Shown in pieces: positions 50,691-60,695 of a stretch of DNA of 64,000 bases (position 1 is its first letter; every line of letters starts with the position of its first letter). The notes beneath the pieces were generated by a model. That model ran no database searches. It saw only the letters and a program-made list of their open reading frames with translations, and was not told where the DNA came from. The position numbers and the translations under genes are program-made. Source of the DNA: Cognatishimia coralii (GTDB taxonomy: Bacteria > Pseudomonadota > Alphaproteobacteria > Rhodobacterales > Rhodobacteraceae); assembly GCF_037478305.1 (NCBI RefSeq), contig NZ_JBBGAZ010000001.1, forward strand, positions 372,001-436,000, in the 5' to 3' direction.

Positions 50691-52871
50691 TTAGTAGGCT
50701 GCATCGTTGCAGCTTCGGCTATAGCTCTTGTCGCGTGTCTTGGCGGAAAAACCAAGCAATTCCACAGTAAAACTCAAATCTGTGACCGGTTGCACGCTGG
50801 TCGAGGATGTAAAGCGGCGTGAAACAGCCAATTGTGCTTTCACGCATTCATTGCGGTATTCCAGCCCAACGCCTGCTTCCGTGGTTCGGTTGTCCGCCAC
50901 ATCAAAACGCCAGTTCGCGAGGCCTGTCCAATGGCGGGTCATGCGATAGCTGCTGTCGAGGTTCCATTCCGCCAGAATGTCCGGACGGTTCTCTTCAGCA
51001 TCCTGTCCCAACCAAACATAAGAGGCATTCACCCCGAGACGGTCGTTGTGCCAACCTCCACTTGCTTCAGCTTTGGTTAGAGAGATCTGTTCATCCAGCA
51101 ACATGCGACCTGTGATGCTAAGTCCATTGTCATGCGTCATCTGACCCGCGACCAACAGGTCTGACGCGCGACCGGTTAGGCCGGAAGACACAGAGAAGCT
51201 GTCCTGATCTGCTTCCCGAATGATATGTCCAAAAGACAGGCCCGCATTCCAAGTTTCGCCAAAATGAGACATTTTCAGGCCATAGGCGAGGCTCACCCCG
51301 CGTTCTCGACGGTCATCAGATGCAAATCTGGACAGAGACAAAAGATTTCCTTCGTCAAATTCGGTTCTTGAGCTCTCGTCGTTCGCGATTGCGTCACTTG
51401 TCGCCCCATCGCGCGTCGCGCCACCGGACCAAGCGAGTTGCGCGACGGGTTCAATCACTTGTTGCGCACCAGAGGCCGTCATGCGTTGCAATGGATAGCG
51501 CATATTGGCAGCGACGGACGGGGTAACCTCAGTGTAATTGGTTGTTGTTATGGTGGCATCCTGCGCCGTGTTGACAACATCAAAAGCCAAATGAGATTCG
51601 ACGCCAAAATTAAATCCGCCTTGTGTCCACCAGGAATCCCGCCATCCAACTTCAGCGTTCAGACGATGCACATCGCGCCCATCGATGATGCCATCGGCAT
51701 TGGCATCGGTCGTGATCTGAGACTCTCGTGTATGGGAATGAAACTCAAGCTCCCAAAGCACTTCACCGCCAAAGGCTGGTTGAATACGGTTCTGAGTTTG
51801 AGCAGACAAGACCAAGGTCGGGATGGTCTCGTTGTCTTCAGTCGTACGAAGACTTCGGAAATGGTTAAAGGCAAACCGCGTGTTCTCATCCCGTGATGCG
51901 CGGGTCAAAGCCAGTTCACTATTGAGGCGGTCAAACGCGCCATAGTCATAATCCAGCAGATAGGCCTGATCGCTGGTGAACTTCGCATCAAACGACAGCG
52001 TATAGTCGCGCTTCAGGGCAAATTCGCCTTCGGCAAACAAATATCCACGAGAGTTGAACCCGCTAAAGTTATCATCGGTCACCGCTCCGTTCAGAGTGAT
52101 TTCACCCGTTCGGAACGCCTGACGATAACGCGCCTCTAGCGTGGTCATACTTCGCGACAGATAAGGCGTCAATGTGAGGTCACGGTGATCTCCGAAGGCA
52201 ATGAAATAGGGGATCTTCGCCGCCAGACCGATGCGCGAACGTTGCTTAATCGAGGGGATCAGAAAGCCCGTCGCACGGTCCTGTGTTGGATCTGGCAGCC
52301 GCATGCGCGGTAGGTAAAATACCGGCACATCCAGAATGCGCAACTGAGCCTCTTCCAGCAAAAGCTCTTTGTCTTCAGAGTAATGCGTGACTTTCTTCGC
52401 GCGGATGTACCAAAGAGGAGACTCGCCTTCAGCGCAGGTATTACAGGATGTGACTTGAACGGAATTGAGTTCAGAGACGGTCCCATCAATGCGCTGAATG
52501 CTATCGGCTTGCAATTCGACCTGTTGGTCCAGAACTAATCGGGCGCTGGTTAGAAGACCGTTTTGCAGGGCTGAATCAAGCTCGGCAAAGTCGGCGAAGA
52601 TTTCGACAACTCCGCCGTCAGTGACTGTGATTGGTCCGGTGATGGTGATCTGATCGGTGACCGAGTTATAGACGATCTTGCTGGCCGTCAGCACGGTTTC
52701 GCCCGAGATCGCCTCAACATTTCCGGTGGCTGTCAGAATACTATTGCCACGCAAGAAAACGGAATCCGCAAGCAGCACCACTTGCTCCGCCGGCGCCGCG
52801 GACACAGGAGCGGTCAGCGCGAAGCTGCTGCATGTCGCAGCGAGCATCAATATGCGTTTTAGTGCGCGCAA
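50691..52871 (-). CDS. lptD: LPS assembly outer membrane protein LptD
   Basis: A 726-aa beta-barrel protein. The TTG at 52871 is preferred because it yields the signal peptide MRALKRILMLAATCSSFALT ending PVSA and lies 4 nt past the lptG stop; ATG 52847 would shorten the signal. An OstA jelly-roll (VLLADSVFLRGNSILTATGN) is followed by the barrel (PVFYLPRMRLPDPTQDRATG; LTLTPYLSRSMTTLEARYR). A CNTCAEGES pair and a late Cys could form the disulfides needed for folding. It inserts LPS into the outer leaflet with LptE. Confidence 0.92.
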   Translation of the reverse strand: MRALKRILMLAATCSSFALTAPVSAAPAEQVVLLADSVFLRGNSILTATGNVEAISGETVLTASKIVYNSVTDQITITGPITVTDGGVVEIFADFAELDSALQNGLLTSARLVLDQQVELQADSIQRIDGTVSELNSVQVTSCNTCAEGESPLWYIRAKKVTHYSEDKELLLEEAQLRILDVPVFYLPRMRLPDPTQDRATGFLIPSIKQRSRIGLAAKIPYFIAFGDHRDLTLTPYLSRSMTTLEARYRQAFRTGEITLNGAVTDDNFSGFNSRGYLFAEGEFALKRDYTLSFDAKFTSDQAYLLDYDYGAFDRLNSELALTRASRDENTRFAFNHFRSLRTTEDNETIPTLVLSAQTQNRIQPAFGGEVLWELEFHSHTRESQITTDANADGIIDGRDVHRLNAEVGWRDSWWTQGGFNFGVESHLAFDVVNTAQDATITTTNYTEVTPSVAANMRYPLQRMTASGAQQVIEPVAQLAWSGGATRDGATSDAIANDESSRTEFDEGNLLSLSRFASDDRRERGVSLAYGLKMSHFGETWNAGLSFGHIIREADQDSFSVSSGLTGRASDLLVAGQMTHDNGLSITGRMLLDEQISLTKAEASGGWHNDRLGVNASYVWLGQDAEENRPDILAEWNLDSSYRMTRHWTGLANWRFDVADNRTTEAGVGLEYRNECVKAQLAVSRRFTSSTSVQPVTDLSFTVELLGFSAKTRDKSYSRSCNDAAY

Positions 52872-52875
52872 ATCG

Positions 52876-53973
52876 TCACCCGTCTTCCATATGTAAAACC
52901 AACCCAAGGGCCAAAAGCACAGACGCCAGAGGCGGGGCCCATGCTGCGAGTTCTATCGGAATTTGTCCATTTTCGCCAAGGATCCGTGCAAAGTTCCGGA
53001 TATAATACAGACCAAACCCCGAAAGTGTTGCCGCCAGACTCATCAATCCCGTGCGTCCCATGCGCGTATGCCCCATGGTGAAGGCCGCGGCCACAAGCAC
53101 CATGGCGACGAGGAACACTGGCTGACTCAGCTCGAGTTGCAGCCACATCTGGTGACGTCGCGCCGAGAAGCCTGCGTCCTCAAGTTGGCCGATCAACTGC
53201 GGCAATTCCCAGACAGATACCGTGCGTGGTTTGCCAAAACTATCGCGGATTTGGTCGCTGGTCAGCGTCGTCGAGATCGTCATTTCCGCGCGTGTTTCAG
53301 ATTGCGCCTCTGAATTTATTCCCCGATCCAGCGGCCAGATCTTTGCGTCGGTCAAATGCCATTCACCGGGGCGCAGCTCTGCTTGAGCGGCACGGATACG
53401 CTGGCTAGGGCTGCTACCTTCGCGATAGGTGACAAAGTCCACGTCCACCAAGACAGAGGCGTCATGGTTGGAACCATGCGCGTATATCACCGTTTGCCCA
53501 TCATCTCCACCTTGACGCAGCCAGAGGCCGGTTGACCCGATCGAAATCGCGCGGCTTGCGCCTTTGCGATAGAAGTAGGCGAGTTGATCATATTGTTTGG
53601 TGGTGGCAGCAACGATCGGGTTCATCGTCGTGACGCCAAAAAGTCCAATCCCAAGGGCCACGCCTACAGGTGCCAGAAGGATCAAGAGACCAGAACGACC
53701 ACTTGCCCGTGCCACGACCAGCTCACTGCTGCGGGCGAGGTTCAGAAACAGAACCAGAGAGCTTAGGATCATTATTAACGGAAAGATCTGATAGAGTTCT
53801 TTTGGGACGTTCAACACGAGCATTTGCAAAATGCGGACAATCCCCAACTCCTGAACGCTGAAACGTCGGAGTTGCTCCATCAGGTCAAACAGCACTAAAA
53901 GAACAAAGAAGACTGCTGTGAGCCCAAGGAAGTACACGAAAAAGCGGCGCGCGAAATAGAGGTGCATTGTCAT
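52876..53973 (-). CDS. lptG: LPS export ABC transporter permease LptG
   Basis: A 365-aa YjgP/YjgQ family permease: FVYFLGLTAVFFVLLVLFDL, VNVPKELYQIFPLIMILSSL-type helices at the N-terminus, a periplasmic jellyroll-like domain (about 130-260) and three C-terminal helices. With LptF and LptB it extracts LPS from the inner membrane. It overlaps the lptF stop by 4 nt. Confidence 0.93.
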   Translation of the reverse strand: MTMHLYFARRFFVYFLGLTAVFFVLLVLFDLMEQLRRFSVQELGIVRILQMLVLNVPKELYQIFPLIMILSSLVLFLNLARSSELVVARASGRSGLLILLAPVGVALGIGLFGVTTMNPIVAATTKQYDQLAYFYRKGASRAISIGSTGLWLRQGGDDGQTVIYAHGSNHDASVLVDVDFVTYREGSSPSQRIRAAQAELRPGEWHLTDAKIWPLDRGINSEAQSETRAEMTISTTLTSDQIRDSFGKPRTVSVWELPQLIGQLEDAGFSARRHQMWLQLELSQPVFLVAMVLVAAAFTMGHTRMGRTGLMSLAATLSGFGLYYIRNFARILGENGQIPIELAAWAPPLASVLLALGLVLHMEDG

Positions 53974-55118
53974 GACGCAACCCTCCGCAAACTAGGCAGC
54001 GGATAAGCGCGGCTTGCGAGCATCAAGGCCACCAGCAGCCCACCCAGAATCGTTGGCGCATAGAGCGTGGGCCACATGTTTGGATCCAAGCGGACTGTGT
54101 TGACCAAAGCATTCTTCATGGCTTCCAGAATAACCAAAAGCGCGAAGGCTCCGACGGTTTGAGGCCACACACCAAAGCGGCTAAATCCGCCCAACAGCAA
54201 GGTGGCAAACCCCACGAGGGCTGAAACGATACACATCGTGATCGCCGCGATCCGCCCGTGACGTTCGGCTTGAACCCAGCCCATTCCATTGAGATCCGGC
54301 TCGGTCTCACGCACTTGCCAGGCCAAAACCGCGGCCAAACGACGAGGCTCTTGCCACAGTTCCAGCGTCGGCGTGCGCTCCAGCGCTTTCAACCGGTTGC
54401 TGTTGTAGTTGAGAAACTCGCTGATGTCGTAGGTGAAATCACCGAAGTTTGTCGTGTAGAGTCGCAAACCGTCATCCGTCAGAATCTGCGCCAAGCCGTC
54501 CACCATAATCAGTTTGGGGCCGTTCTCGTCGCGTAAGAGATAGGCTTCGTCCGCTGAATAGATAAGCGTCTGATCCTCAGAAGTTTGATCATACATGAAG
54601 AGGTTCTTAAGGACGCCTTCGGGTGAGATCTCGGAAATGTAAAAGGTCACATGCTCGTTTGGGTGCATGAACACGCCTTCGGTCAGCAATCGCGCCGTCG
54701 CATTCTCTGCGATCTCGCGCTCGCGGGTGTCCAGACGATCCAGGCTCAGTGGCACGAGGTAATTCGCCAAAACAGCCATCATGACCGCAATGAACAGACC
54801 AAAGGTGAATACAGGCCGCGCCAATCGCCACGGACTGAACCCAGTCGCCTGCATAACCGTCAATTCACTGTCCGCCATCTGGCGGCTGGTGCCGTAGCAG
54901 GCCGCCGCAAAAACCGCAATGGGCAGCACGAGTTTGACCACATTGGGCAGCGTCATAGCGGTGAATTCGAAAAACACGAAAACCGACTGGCCGTCGCCGA
55001 TCAACCGGTCAAACAGAACCACCGCGCGATTGACCCAATAGACCGACACCAGAACCAGCGCGAAAAAGCCGAACAGCGTCATGAATTGCGACAGCATATA
55101 GCGGTCGAATCTGTTCAC
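53970..55118 (-). CDS. lptF: LPS export ABC transporter permease LptF
   Basis: A 382-aa YjgP/YjgQ family permease. The GTG at 55118 (read MNRFDRYMLSQFMTLFGF) follows AGGAG and gives the usual N-terminus; the longer frame begins with a polar stretch. The segment ADSELTVMQATGFSPWRLAR is the coupling helix that contacts LptB. It begins the lptF-lptG-lptD-surA-pdxA-rsmA run and is divergent from pepA. Confidence 0.93.
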   Translation of the reverse strand: MNRFDRYMLSQFMTLFGFFALVLVSVYWVNRAVVLFDRLIGDGQSVFVFFEFTAMTLPNVVKLVLPIAVFAAACYGTSRQMADSELTVMQATGFSPWRLARPVFTFGLFIAVMMAVLANYLVPLSLDRLDTREREIAENATARLLTEGVFMHPNEHVTFYISEISPEGVLKNLFMYDQTSEDQTLIYSADEAYLLRDENGPKLIMVDGLAQILTDDGLRLYTTNFGDFTYDISEFLNYNSNRLKALERTPTLELWQEPRRLAAVLAWQVRETEPDLNGMGWVQAERHGRIAAITMCIVSALVGFATLLLGGFSRFGVWPQTVGAFALLVILEAMKNALVNTVRLDPNMWPTLYAPTILGGLLVALMLASRAYPLPSLRRVAS

Positions 55119-55246
55119 ACCTGCGCTCCTCAGTTTTCTTTTTGTTGACCTTTTATAAAGCATTTAGCGTCTGTGGAAAACTGCTATCTGGTCAAGTGGG
55201 CACGGGCGGGCTAACTCTTGGGGCGACAGAAAACAGGAGCATCCCC

Positions 55247-56710
55247 GTGGTATCACCGCTGAGTTTTGAGTTTCAGGACGTCGAGATCGACGAAATCGCA
55301 GGATTTGAAGGCCGTGTGGCCATTCTGGTCGGCGCGGAAGGGCGGATGGATACCGCCGCGCGCAGGGTCAATCGCCTGACCAAAGGCGCGGTGAAACGCA
55401 TGATCGAAGCCGGCATCAAACCCGGCGATGCGCGGGTGCTTGCTTATCCGGTCGGCATGGCGGCCAAAGCGGTGGATGTGATCTGCCTCGAGCCACGCGC
55501 GACAATCGAAGAAGCGCGCGCCGCAGGTGTGGCGTTGGCGAAGGCACGCGGAGATGCGGAAGTGCTGGCTTGCCTGGGCAACCACAAACAATCCGCGCAG
55601 ATCGTTATGGGCATGGCGCTTCGAGACTATGGGTTTGTCGCACATAAGACAGCCGACCCTGCTGATGACGCGCGCAAAGTGACTGTCACGTCGACAACAC
55701 CAGCGGCCTTGAAAGAAGCCAGCGCGCCGCTTTTGGCAATCGCTGAGGGCGTGTTCTTCACCCGAGATCTGGTCAATGAACCGGCCAACCACCTCACAAC
55801 AACAGAATTCGCCAACCGTTTGGAAGATATGCAGAATATCGGCCTGATCGTTGAGGTTCTAGAAGAAGAAAAACTCCAAGAACTCGGCATGGGCAGCCTT
55901 TTGTCCGTCGGCCAAGGCAGCGACAGCCCCTCTAAGGTCGTCGTGATGAAATGGATGGGCGGCGAGGAAGACGACGCGCCGCTGGCTCTGGTAGGCAAAG
56001 GCGTTGTCTTTGACACGGGCGGCATCTCGCTTAAGCCCGCGGGCGGCATGGAGGATATGACCATGGACATGGGCGGCGCGGGCGTTGTGGCAGGCGCCAT
56101 GCGGGCGCTTGCCCTGCGCAAAGCCAAGGCGAATGTGGTCGGGCTTGTCGGCCTTGTTGAAAACATGCCCTCGGGCAATGCGACACGTCCGGGCGACGTT
56201 GTGACCTCAATGAAGGGCGACACGATCGAAGTCATCAATACCGATGCCGAAGGGCGTTTGGTTCTGTGCGACGTCATGCACTACGCCCAAGAAACCTTTA
56301 AACCTGCGGGCATGATCGACTTAGCGACGCTTACGGGTGCGATCATCATTGGTTTGGGCCACGAAAACGCCGGTGTCTTTTCCAACGACGACAAACTCTG
56401 CAACGCATTCCTCAAGGCCGCCGCCGCTGAAGGCGAGGGCGCGTGGCGCATGCCTCTGGGCAAAGCCTATGCCGATCAGCTGAAATCCCGCATCGCCGAT
56501 GTGAAAAACGTCGGAGGCCGTCCAGCGGGCTCGATCACCGCAGCCGAGTTCCTACATCGCTTTGTGCAGGACGAAACCCCTTGGATTCACTTGGATATCG
56601 CAGGCGTGGCTTCTGTCAAAGCAGACACAGCCTATGCCCCCAAAGGCGCGACGGGTTGGGGCGTCATGGCGCTTAACCGTTTGGTCGAAGACATGTTTGA
56701 GGCCAAATAA
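55247..56710 (+). CDS. pepA: Leucyl aminopeptidase (M17, PepA)
   Basis: A 487-aa M17 enzyme. The GTG at 55247 (VVSPLSFEF) follows AGGAG and matches the family length; the ORF from 55142 would overlap the lptF region. LVGKGVVFDTGGISLKPAGG, MDMGGAGVVAGAMRALAL and the signature NTDAEGRLVL hold the two-metal site. It cleaves N-terminal residues from peptides. It is followed by holC after 3 nt, the usual neighbour. Confidence 0.94.
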   Translation: MVSPLSFEFQDVEIDEIAGFEGRVAILVGAEGRMDTAARRVNRLTKGAVKRMIEAGIKPGDARVLAYPVGMAAKAVDVICLEPRATIEEARAAGVALAKARGDAEVLACLGNHKQSAQIVMGMALRDYGFVAHKTADPADDARKVTVTSTTPAALKEASAPLLAIAEGVFFTRDLVNEPANHLTTTEFANRLEDMQNIGLIVEVLEEEKLQELGMGSLLSVGQGSDSPSKVVVMKWMGGEEDDAPLALVGKGVVFDTGGISLKPAGGMEDMTMDMGGAGVVAGAMRALALRKAKANVVGLVGLVENMPSGNATRPGDVVTSMKGDTIEVINTDAEGRLVLCDVMHYAQETFKPAGMIDLATLTGAIIIGLGHENAGVFSNDDKLCNAFLKAAAAEGEGAWRMPLGKAYADQLKSRIADVKNVGGRPAGSITAAEFLHRFVQDETPWIHLDIAGVASVKADTAYAPKGATGWGVMALNRLVEDMFEAK

Positions 56711-56713
56711 TCC

Positions 56714-57181
56714 ATGGGAGCGGCCTTTTTCTATCACCTGACGCAACGCCCGCTTGAGGTCACGCTGCCGATCCTTTTGGAGAAGGCACGGAGCGCGGGG
56801 TGGACCGTCTTGGTCAGGGGAACAGAGGCCGCGCGGATGGATTGGTTGGACCAAAAACTCTGGCTTGGCCGCGAAGAGGATTTCCTGCCGCATGGCCAGG
56901 CCGGAGGGCCACATGATGCGCTCCAGCCGATCCTTCTAACGGCGTCCGCCGACAACGGGAATAACGCCGGATGCATCATGGGCGTCGATGGTGCAGAGAT
57001 CACGGCTGAGGAAGTGAATGCCTCGGACCGTGTTTGCATCCTCTTTGACGGCCATGACCCCGAGGCGATGGATCGCGCGCGACAGCAATGGAAAGCGCTG
57101 ACCGATGCCGGATGCGCGGCGCAGTACTGGTCAGAAGAGACAGGGAATTGGGTTAAAAAGCGTGATACAGCAGACGCTTAA
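56714..57181 (+). CDS. holC: DNA polymerase III subunit chi
   Basis: A 155-aa protein: FYHLTQRPLEVTLPILLEKA, RMDWLDQKLWLGREEDFLPH and FDGHDPEAMDRARQQWKAL are the chi motifs. It links the clamp loader to SSB. It is co-transcribed with pepA, an arrangement common in proteobacteria. It ends 9 nt before the opposed aspartic protease gene. Confidence 0.92.
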   Translation: MGAAFFYHLTQRPLEVTLPILLEKARSAGWTVLVRGTEAARMDWLDQKLWLGREEDFLPHGQAGGPHDALQPILLTASADNGNNAGCIMGVDGAEITAEEVNASDRVCILFDGHDPEAMDRARQQWKALTDAGCAAQYWSEETGNWVKKRDTADA

Positions 57182-57190
57182 GCGCCAAAC

Positions 57191-57772
57191 CTAACGCGAC
57201 AGAACAAGTTGATTGCGTGTCATCGTGATCGTTGGGAACCGGTTCAGATAGCTCATGCCCAACAGCGAGATATCCAAGTCCCCGCCGTTCACCCGCGCCC
57301 GAACATTCTTGTCGTCAAACTTACCCAAAGCAACCGAGTCCAACCGGACCGGCGCAGTCCGCACTTCGCCATTGGCCGTCATGGCGCGACCGTGGAATTC
57401 CAAAGTCTCCAGATCAAAGCCCGCTGAAACCGCATCTTTCTGCGACAGCACCAGATCGGAAGCACCGGTATCCACGACAAAATCAATCTCGGCACCATTG
57501 ACCAAAGCGGTCACATAAAAATGCCCATCATAGGACTTCGGGATCTCAATCGTGCCATCCTCGGAATAGGCAACCTGCGGGGGCAGGGCGGCCGAGCGGA
57601 TATTATCCCAGGACCCGATCACCACGACCACGCCGATAAAGATCAGCCCCCAGATCATTAGCTGCTGAATGGTACGCCAAAAATTCGCACGAAACATCGG
57701 GCTCAGCGAGAAGGCCACAAAGACCAAAAGCGCCACCAGATACACCAGATGCATGATTTCAAATTCTGACAT
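57191..57772 (-). CDS. Membrane-anchored retropepsin-like aspartic protease (TIGR02281-type)
   Basis: A 193-aa protein with two N-terminal hydrophobic stretches (MHLVYLVALLVFVAFSL; TIQQLMIWGLIFIGVVVVIG) and a periplasmic clan AA domain. The single active-site motif is FVVDTGASDLVLS (Asp in DTGAS), so it must dimerise. The end SLLGMSYLNRFPTITMTRN is the usual closing strand. Substrate unknown. Confidence 0.88.
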   Translation of the reverse strand: MSEFEIMHLVYLVALLVFVAFSLSPMFRANFWRTIQQLMIWGLIFIGVVVVIGSWDNIRSAALPPQVAYSEDGTIEIPKSYDGHFYVTALVNGAEIDFVVDTGASDLVLSQKDAVSAGFDLETLEFHGRAMTANGEVRTAPVRLDSVALGKFDDKNVRARVNGGDLDISLLGMSYLNRFPTITMTRNQLVLSR

Positions 57773-57816
57773 TCAGACCTCCGTCTGCCCGATATAAGGG
57801 TCAACGGACTGAAATG

Positions 57817-58431
57817 TTAGACAAAACCAAAATCTTTGAGGCCATCAAGGATGAACTGTATCGACAATGCCGCAAGTAGCATGCCCAGAAGGCGAGTGAC
57901 CACGTTGATCCCTATATCTCCGAGTGCACGTTCCAAAAGGTTGCCGGCCATGAATAGCGCGACGGCGACCAGCATGACGGCAAGGGCGACGCCAAGGATC
58001 AGGATCGGGCCTTGGATGCCGTCGATCTGACCGGAAAGCAGGATCACAGTGGCGATAGAGCCGGGGCCTGCGATCATCGGAATGGCGAGGGGAAAGACGG
58101 AAGGGTCGGGAACTTCGGTAACACGGCCTTCACGGCGTTCTTGCCGCCGTTCAAACAACATATCAAGCGCGGTCAGAAACAAGAGCACGCCGCCCGCGAT
58201 TTTGAAGGCGGCCATTGAGATGCCGACGAAACCCAGAACCGCTTCGCCAAAAAACGCGAAAAGCGCGAGGATGAAGAAGGCGATGATGCAAGACCGAAAC
58301 GCCACTGCGCGCCGTTGCTGCGCAGACATGCCGGGCGTGAAGGCGATGAAGATCGGCATCAGGCCGATGGGGTCGATAATCACGAAAAGCGTCACAAAGG
58401 ACGTGATGAGGAATGCTGTATCCACTGCCAT
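57817..58431 (-). CDS. MarC family integral membrane protein
   Basis: A 204-aa protein with six hydrophobic helices; FVTLFVIIDPIGLMPIFIAF and the repeat-like PLAIPMIAGPGSIATVILLS are the two family signatures. The start at 58431 follows a near-perfect GAGGAGGT, ruling out the extension to 58485. MarC proteins are not multidrug pumps despite the name; the role is unknown. It follows the ABC-F gene closely (11 nt), so the two are co-transcribed. Confidence 0.92.
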   Translation of the reverse strand: MAVDTAFLITSFVTLFVIIDPIGLMPIFIAFTPGMSAQQRRAVAFRSCIIAFFILALFAFFGEAVLGFVGISMAAFKIAGGVLLFLTALDMLFERRQERREGRVTEVPDPSVFPLAIPMIAGPGSIATVILLSGQIDGIQGPILILGVALAVMLVAVALFMAGNLLERALGDIGINVVTRLLGMLLAALSIQFILDGLKDFGFV

Positions 58432-58442
58432 AATTACCTCCT

Positions 58443-60290
58443 CTAAGCCTCTGCGGTTTCTAGCTTTTCCAGCGCGTCCATCCAAAGCCCTTCAGCGCGA
58501 TCCAGCGCGTCAACGACTTCGGCATGTTTCTTTTGCCAGACTGCGATGTCATTCGTTTTGCTGCCATCATAAAGCGTGGGATCGGCGAGTTTCTCGTCGA
58601 GCTTTTCACGCATCTCGGTCAGCTTGGTCACCCGATCCTCGCATTTGCGCACCTCAGAGCGCAACGCAAGAATAGCATCACGAGAGGGGCGCTTGGGCGC
58701 TTTGGCTTTCTCTTTTGGCGTTTCCGTCCTCTCGCGCGCCAAAAGCATGTCGCGATAGGCCTCGAGGTCTCCGTCAAAGGGCGCGACGCCGCCATCGTTC
58801 ACAAGCCAAAGCCGATCCGCGGTCATGGACAAGAGGTGCATGTCGTGGCTCACAAGGATCACTGCGCCGGAATAATTGGTCAGAGCCTCGACCAAGGCCT
58901 CGCGGCTTTCGATGTCGAGGTGGTTGGTCGGTTCATCAAGGATCAATAGATGGGGCGCATCCAAAGTCGCCAAAAGGAGAGACAACCGCGCCTTTTGCCC
59001 CCCTGACAGTTGGCCAACGGCGGTATCCGCTTGATCCGCGGTTAGCCCAAAGCCCGCGAGGCGTGCGCGCAGCTTGGCCGGCAGCTCTTCCTTAAGCTCT
59101 CGTCGCAGGTGATCTAGCGGCGTTTCGTCGATAAACAGTTCATCCACCTGATGCTGCGCGAAATAACCGATGCGCAGCTTGGAGGATTTGACCATTCGAC
59201 CGTCCATCAGGCCCAACCGATCAGACAAGAGTTTCGACAGGGTCGACTTGCCCTGACCGTTCTTGCCAAGCAGAGCGATCCGGTCATCCTGATCGATCCG
59301 CAGGTTCATGCGTTTCAGGACTGGCACCTCGCCATAGCCCACGCTGCCACTTTCGATACGGATAATGGGCGGCGATAATTCCTCGGGTGAGGGGAAAGCA
59401 AACGCCCGAAGCGCCGCTTCTTGAGGGCTGGCGATCGGTTGCATCTTAGACAGCGCTTTCAGGCGGCTCTGCGCCTGTTTCGCTTTGTCGGCCTTATAGC
59501 GGAACCGATCCACATAGCTCTGCAAGTGCGCGCGGCGCGCCTCTTGTTTCTTGGCCATCGCTTCGGCCTGCGCCAGTTTTTCAGCGCGCTGGCGGGCAAA
59601 TTGATCGTAAGGGCCCTGGTAGAACGTCAGCTGCTTGTCTTCGAGATGCAAGATCGAGCCGACAGCGCGATTGAGCAGGCCTCGGTCGTGGGAAATGATA
59701 ATGACCGTATGCGGATATTTCGCGAGATAGCTTTCCAGCCAAAGCGCACCTTCAAGGTCGAGGTAGTTGGTCGGTTCATCCAGCAACAGAAGGTCTGGCT
59801 GTGCGAACAATACGGCGGCCAAAGCGACACGCATCCGCCAACCGCCTGAAAAGTCAGAACAAGGTTGCTGTTGTTCAGCGTCGTCAAACCCAAGCCCTTT
59901 GAGGATCGAGGACGCCCGCGCCTCGGCGCTCCAGGCGTCAATGTCAGCCAGTCGGGTCTGAATTTCGGCGATGCGGGTTGGGTCTGTGGCGCTTTCGGCT
60001 TCGGCCAAGAGATCCGCGCGTTCTGTGTCGGCGGCCAAAACCGTGTTCAGCAAGGTGACATCAGAGGAGGGCACTTCCTGCGCAACCCCGCCAATACGCG
60101 CGCGTTTGGGTAGGGCGATGTCGCCGCTTTCCAAAGCCAGTTCTCCGCGGATCAAGCGAAACAGAGTTGTTTTGCCGGTGCCATTCCGCCCGACAAGGCC
60201 GACCTTGTGGCCATCAGGAATAACAGCGGATGCGCCCTCAAACAAAGGACGTCCGGCAACGGCATAATTGATATCAGAGATGCGCAACAT
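58443..60290 (-). CDS. ABC-F family ATPase, YheS-like
   Basis: A 615-aa protein with two ABC domains: GRNGTGKTT, FSGGWRMRVALAAVL, LLLDEPTNYLD; then GKNGQGKST, LSGGQKARLSLLLA and LILDEPTNHLD. The arm/linker helices (RYKADKAKQAQSRLKALSKM) and the C-terminal coiled coil (EVRKCEDRVTKLTEMREKLD) are typical of YheS/ABCF3-like ribosome factors. It is a paralogue of the 25.3-kb ABC-F but of another subfamily. It is co-transcribed with marC. Confidence 0.92.
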   Translation of the reverse strand: MLRISDINYAVAGRPLFEGASAVIPDGHKVGLVGRNGTGKTTLFRLIRGELALESGDIALPKRARIGGVAQEVPSSDVTLLNTVLAADTERADLLAEAESATDPTRIAEIQTRLADIDAWSAEARASSILKGLGFDDAEQQQPCSDFSGGWRMRVALAAVLFAQPDLLLLDEPTNYLDLEGALWLESYLAKYPHTVIIISHDRGLLNRAVGSILHLEDKQLTFYQGPYDQFARQRAEKLAQAEAMAKKQEARRAHLQSYVDRFRYKADKAKQAQSRLKALSKMQPIASPQEAALRAFAFPSPEELSPPIIRIESGSVGYGEVPVLKRMNLRIDQDDRIALLGKNGQGKSTLSKLLSDRLGLMDGRMVKSSKLRIGYFAQHQVDELFIDETPLDHLRRELKEELPAKLRARLAGFGLTADQADTAVGQLSGGQKARLSLLLATLDAPHLLILDEPTNHLDIESREALVEALTNYSGAVILVSHDMHLLSMTADRLWLVNDGGVAPFDGDLEAYRDMLLARERTETPKEKAKAPKRPSRDAILALRSEVRKCEDRVTKLTEMREKLDEKLADPTLYDGSKTNDIAVWQKKHAEVVDALDRAEGLWMDALEKLETAEA

Positions 60291-60332
60291 GTCCCCGACT
60301 TCTCGCAGCCAAAGGGCAAAGTCAATGCGCGC

Positions 60333-60689
60333 TTAGAGGTCCATCGCCAGTTGCGACTTTTCTTCGGGTTTTTCCGAGGCCGCGAGATCCTGTTCACCCC
60401 AGGTTTTCATCGCATTCACGACTTTCAACAGAGCGCGTCCACGCTTGGTGAGAGAATACTCCACACGAGGCGGGATCTCGGCGAAAATCTTGCGTTTCAA
60501 CAGCCCATCAGCCTCAAGCAGGCGCAATTGCTGGGACAGCATCTGTTTCGTGATCTTCGGGATCTCACGCTGCATGGCGCCAAAACGGTTGGAGCCATTG
60601 TCGATCACATAAAGGATCATCAGCTTCCACTTGCCGCCCACATGGGCCATGGCATGGATCATCGGATCGGGTGTAGAGTCTCTTTCCAT
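60333..60689 (-). CDS. HxlR family transcriptional regulator
   Basis: A 118-aa winged-helix protein: MIHAMAHVGGKWKLMILYVI, FGAMQREIPKITKQMLSQQL and RKIFAEIPPRVEYSLTKRG are the HxlR blocks. The usual N-terminal redox cysteine is absent (no Cys in the protein). The start at 60689 (MERDSTPDP) is preferred to 60707. HxlR genes usually regulate a divergent gene; here that is ndk. An inverted repeat TATGA-AAA-TCATA lies directly upstream. Confidence 0.9.
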   Translation of the reverse strand: MERDSTPDPMIHAMAHVGGKWKLMILYVIDNGSNRFGAMQREIPKITKQMLSQQLRLLEADGLLKRKIFAEIPPRVEYSLTKRGRALLKVVNAMKTWGEQDLAASEKPEEKSQLAMDL

Positions 60690-60695
60690 AGTTAA

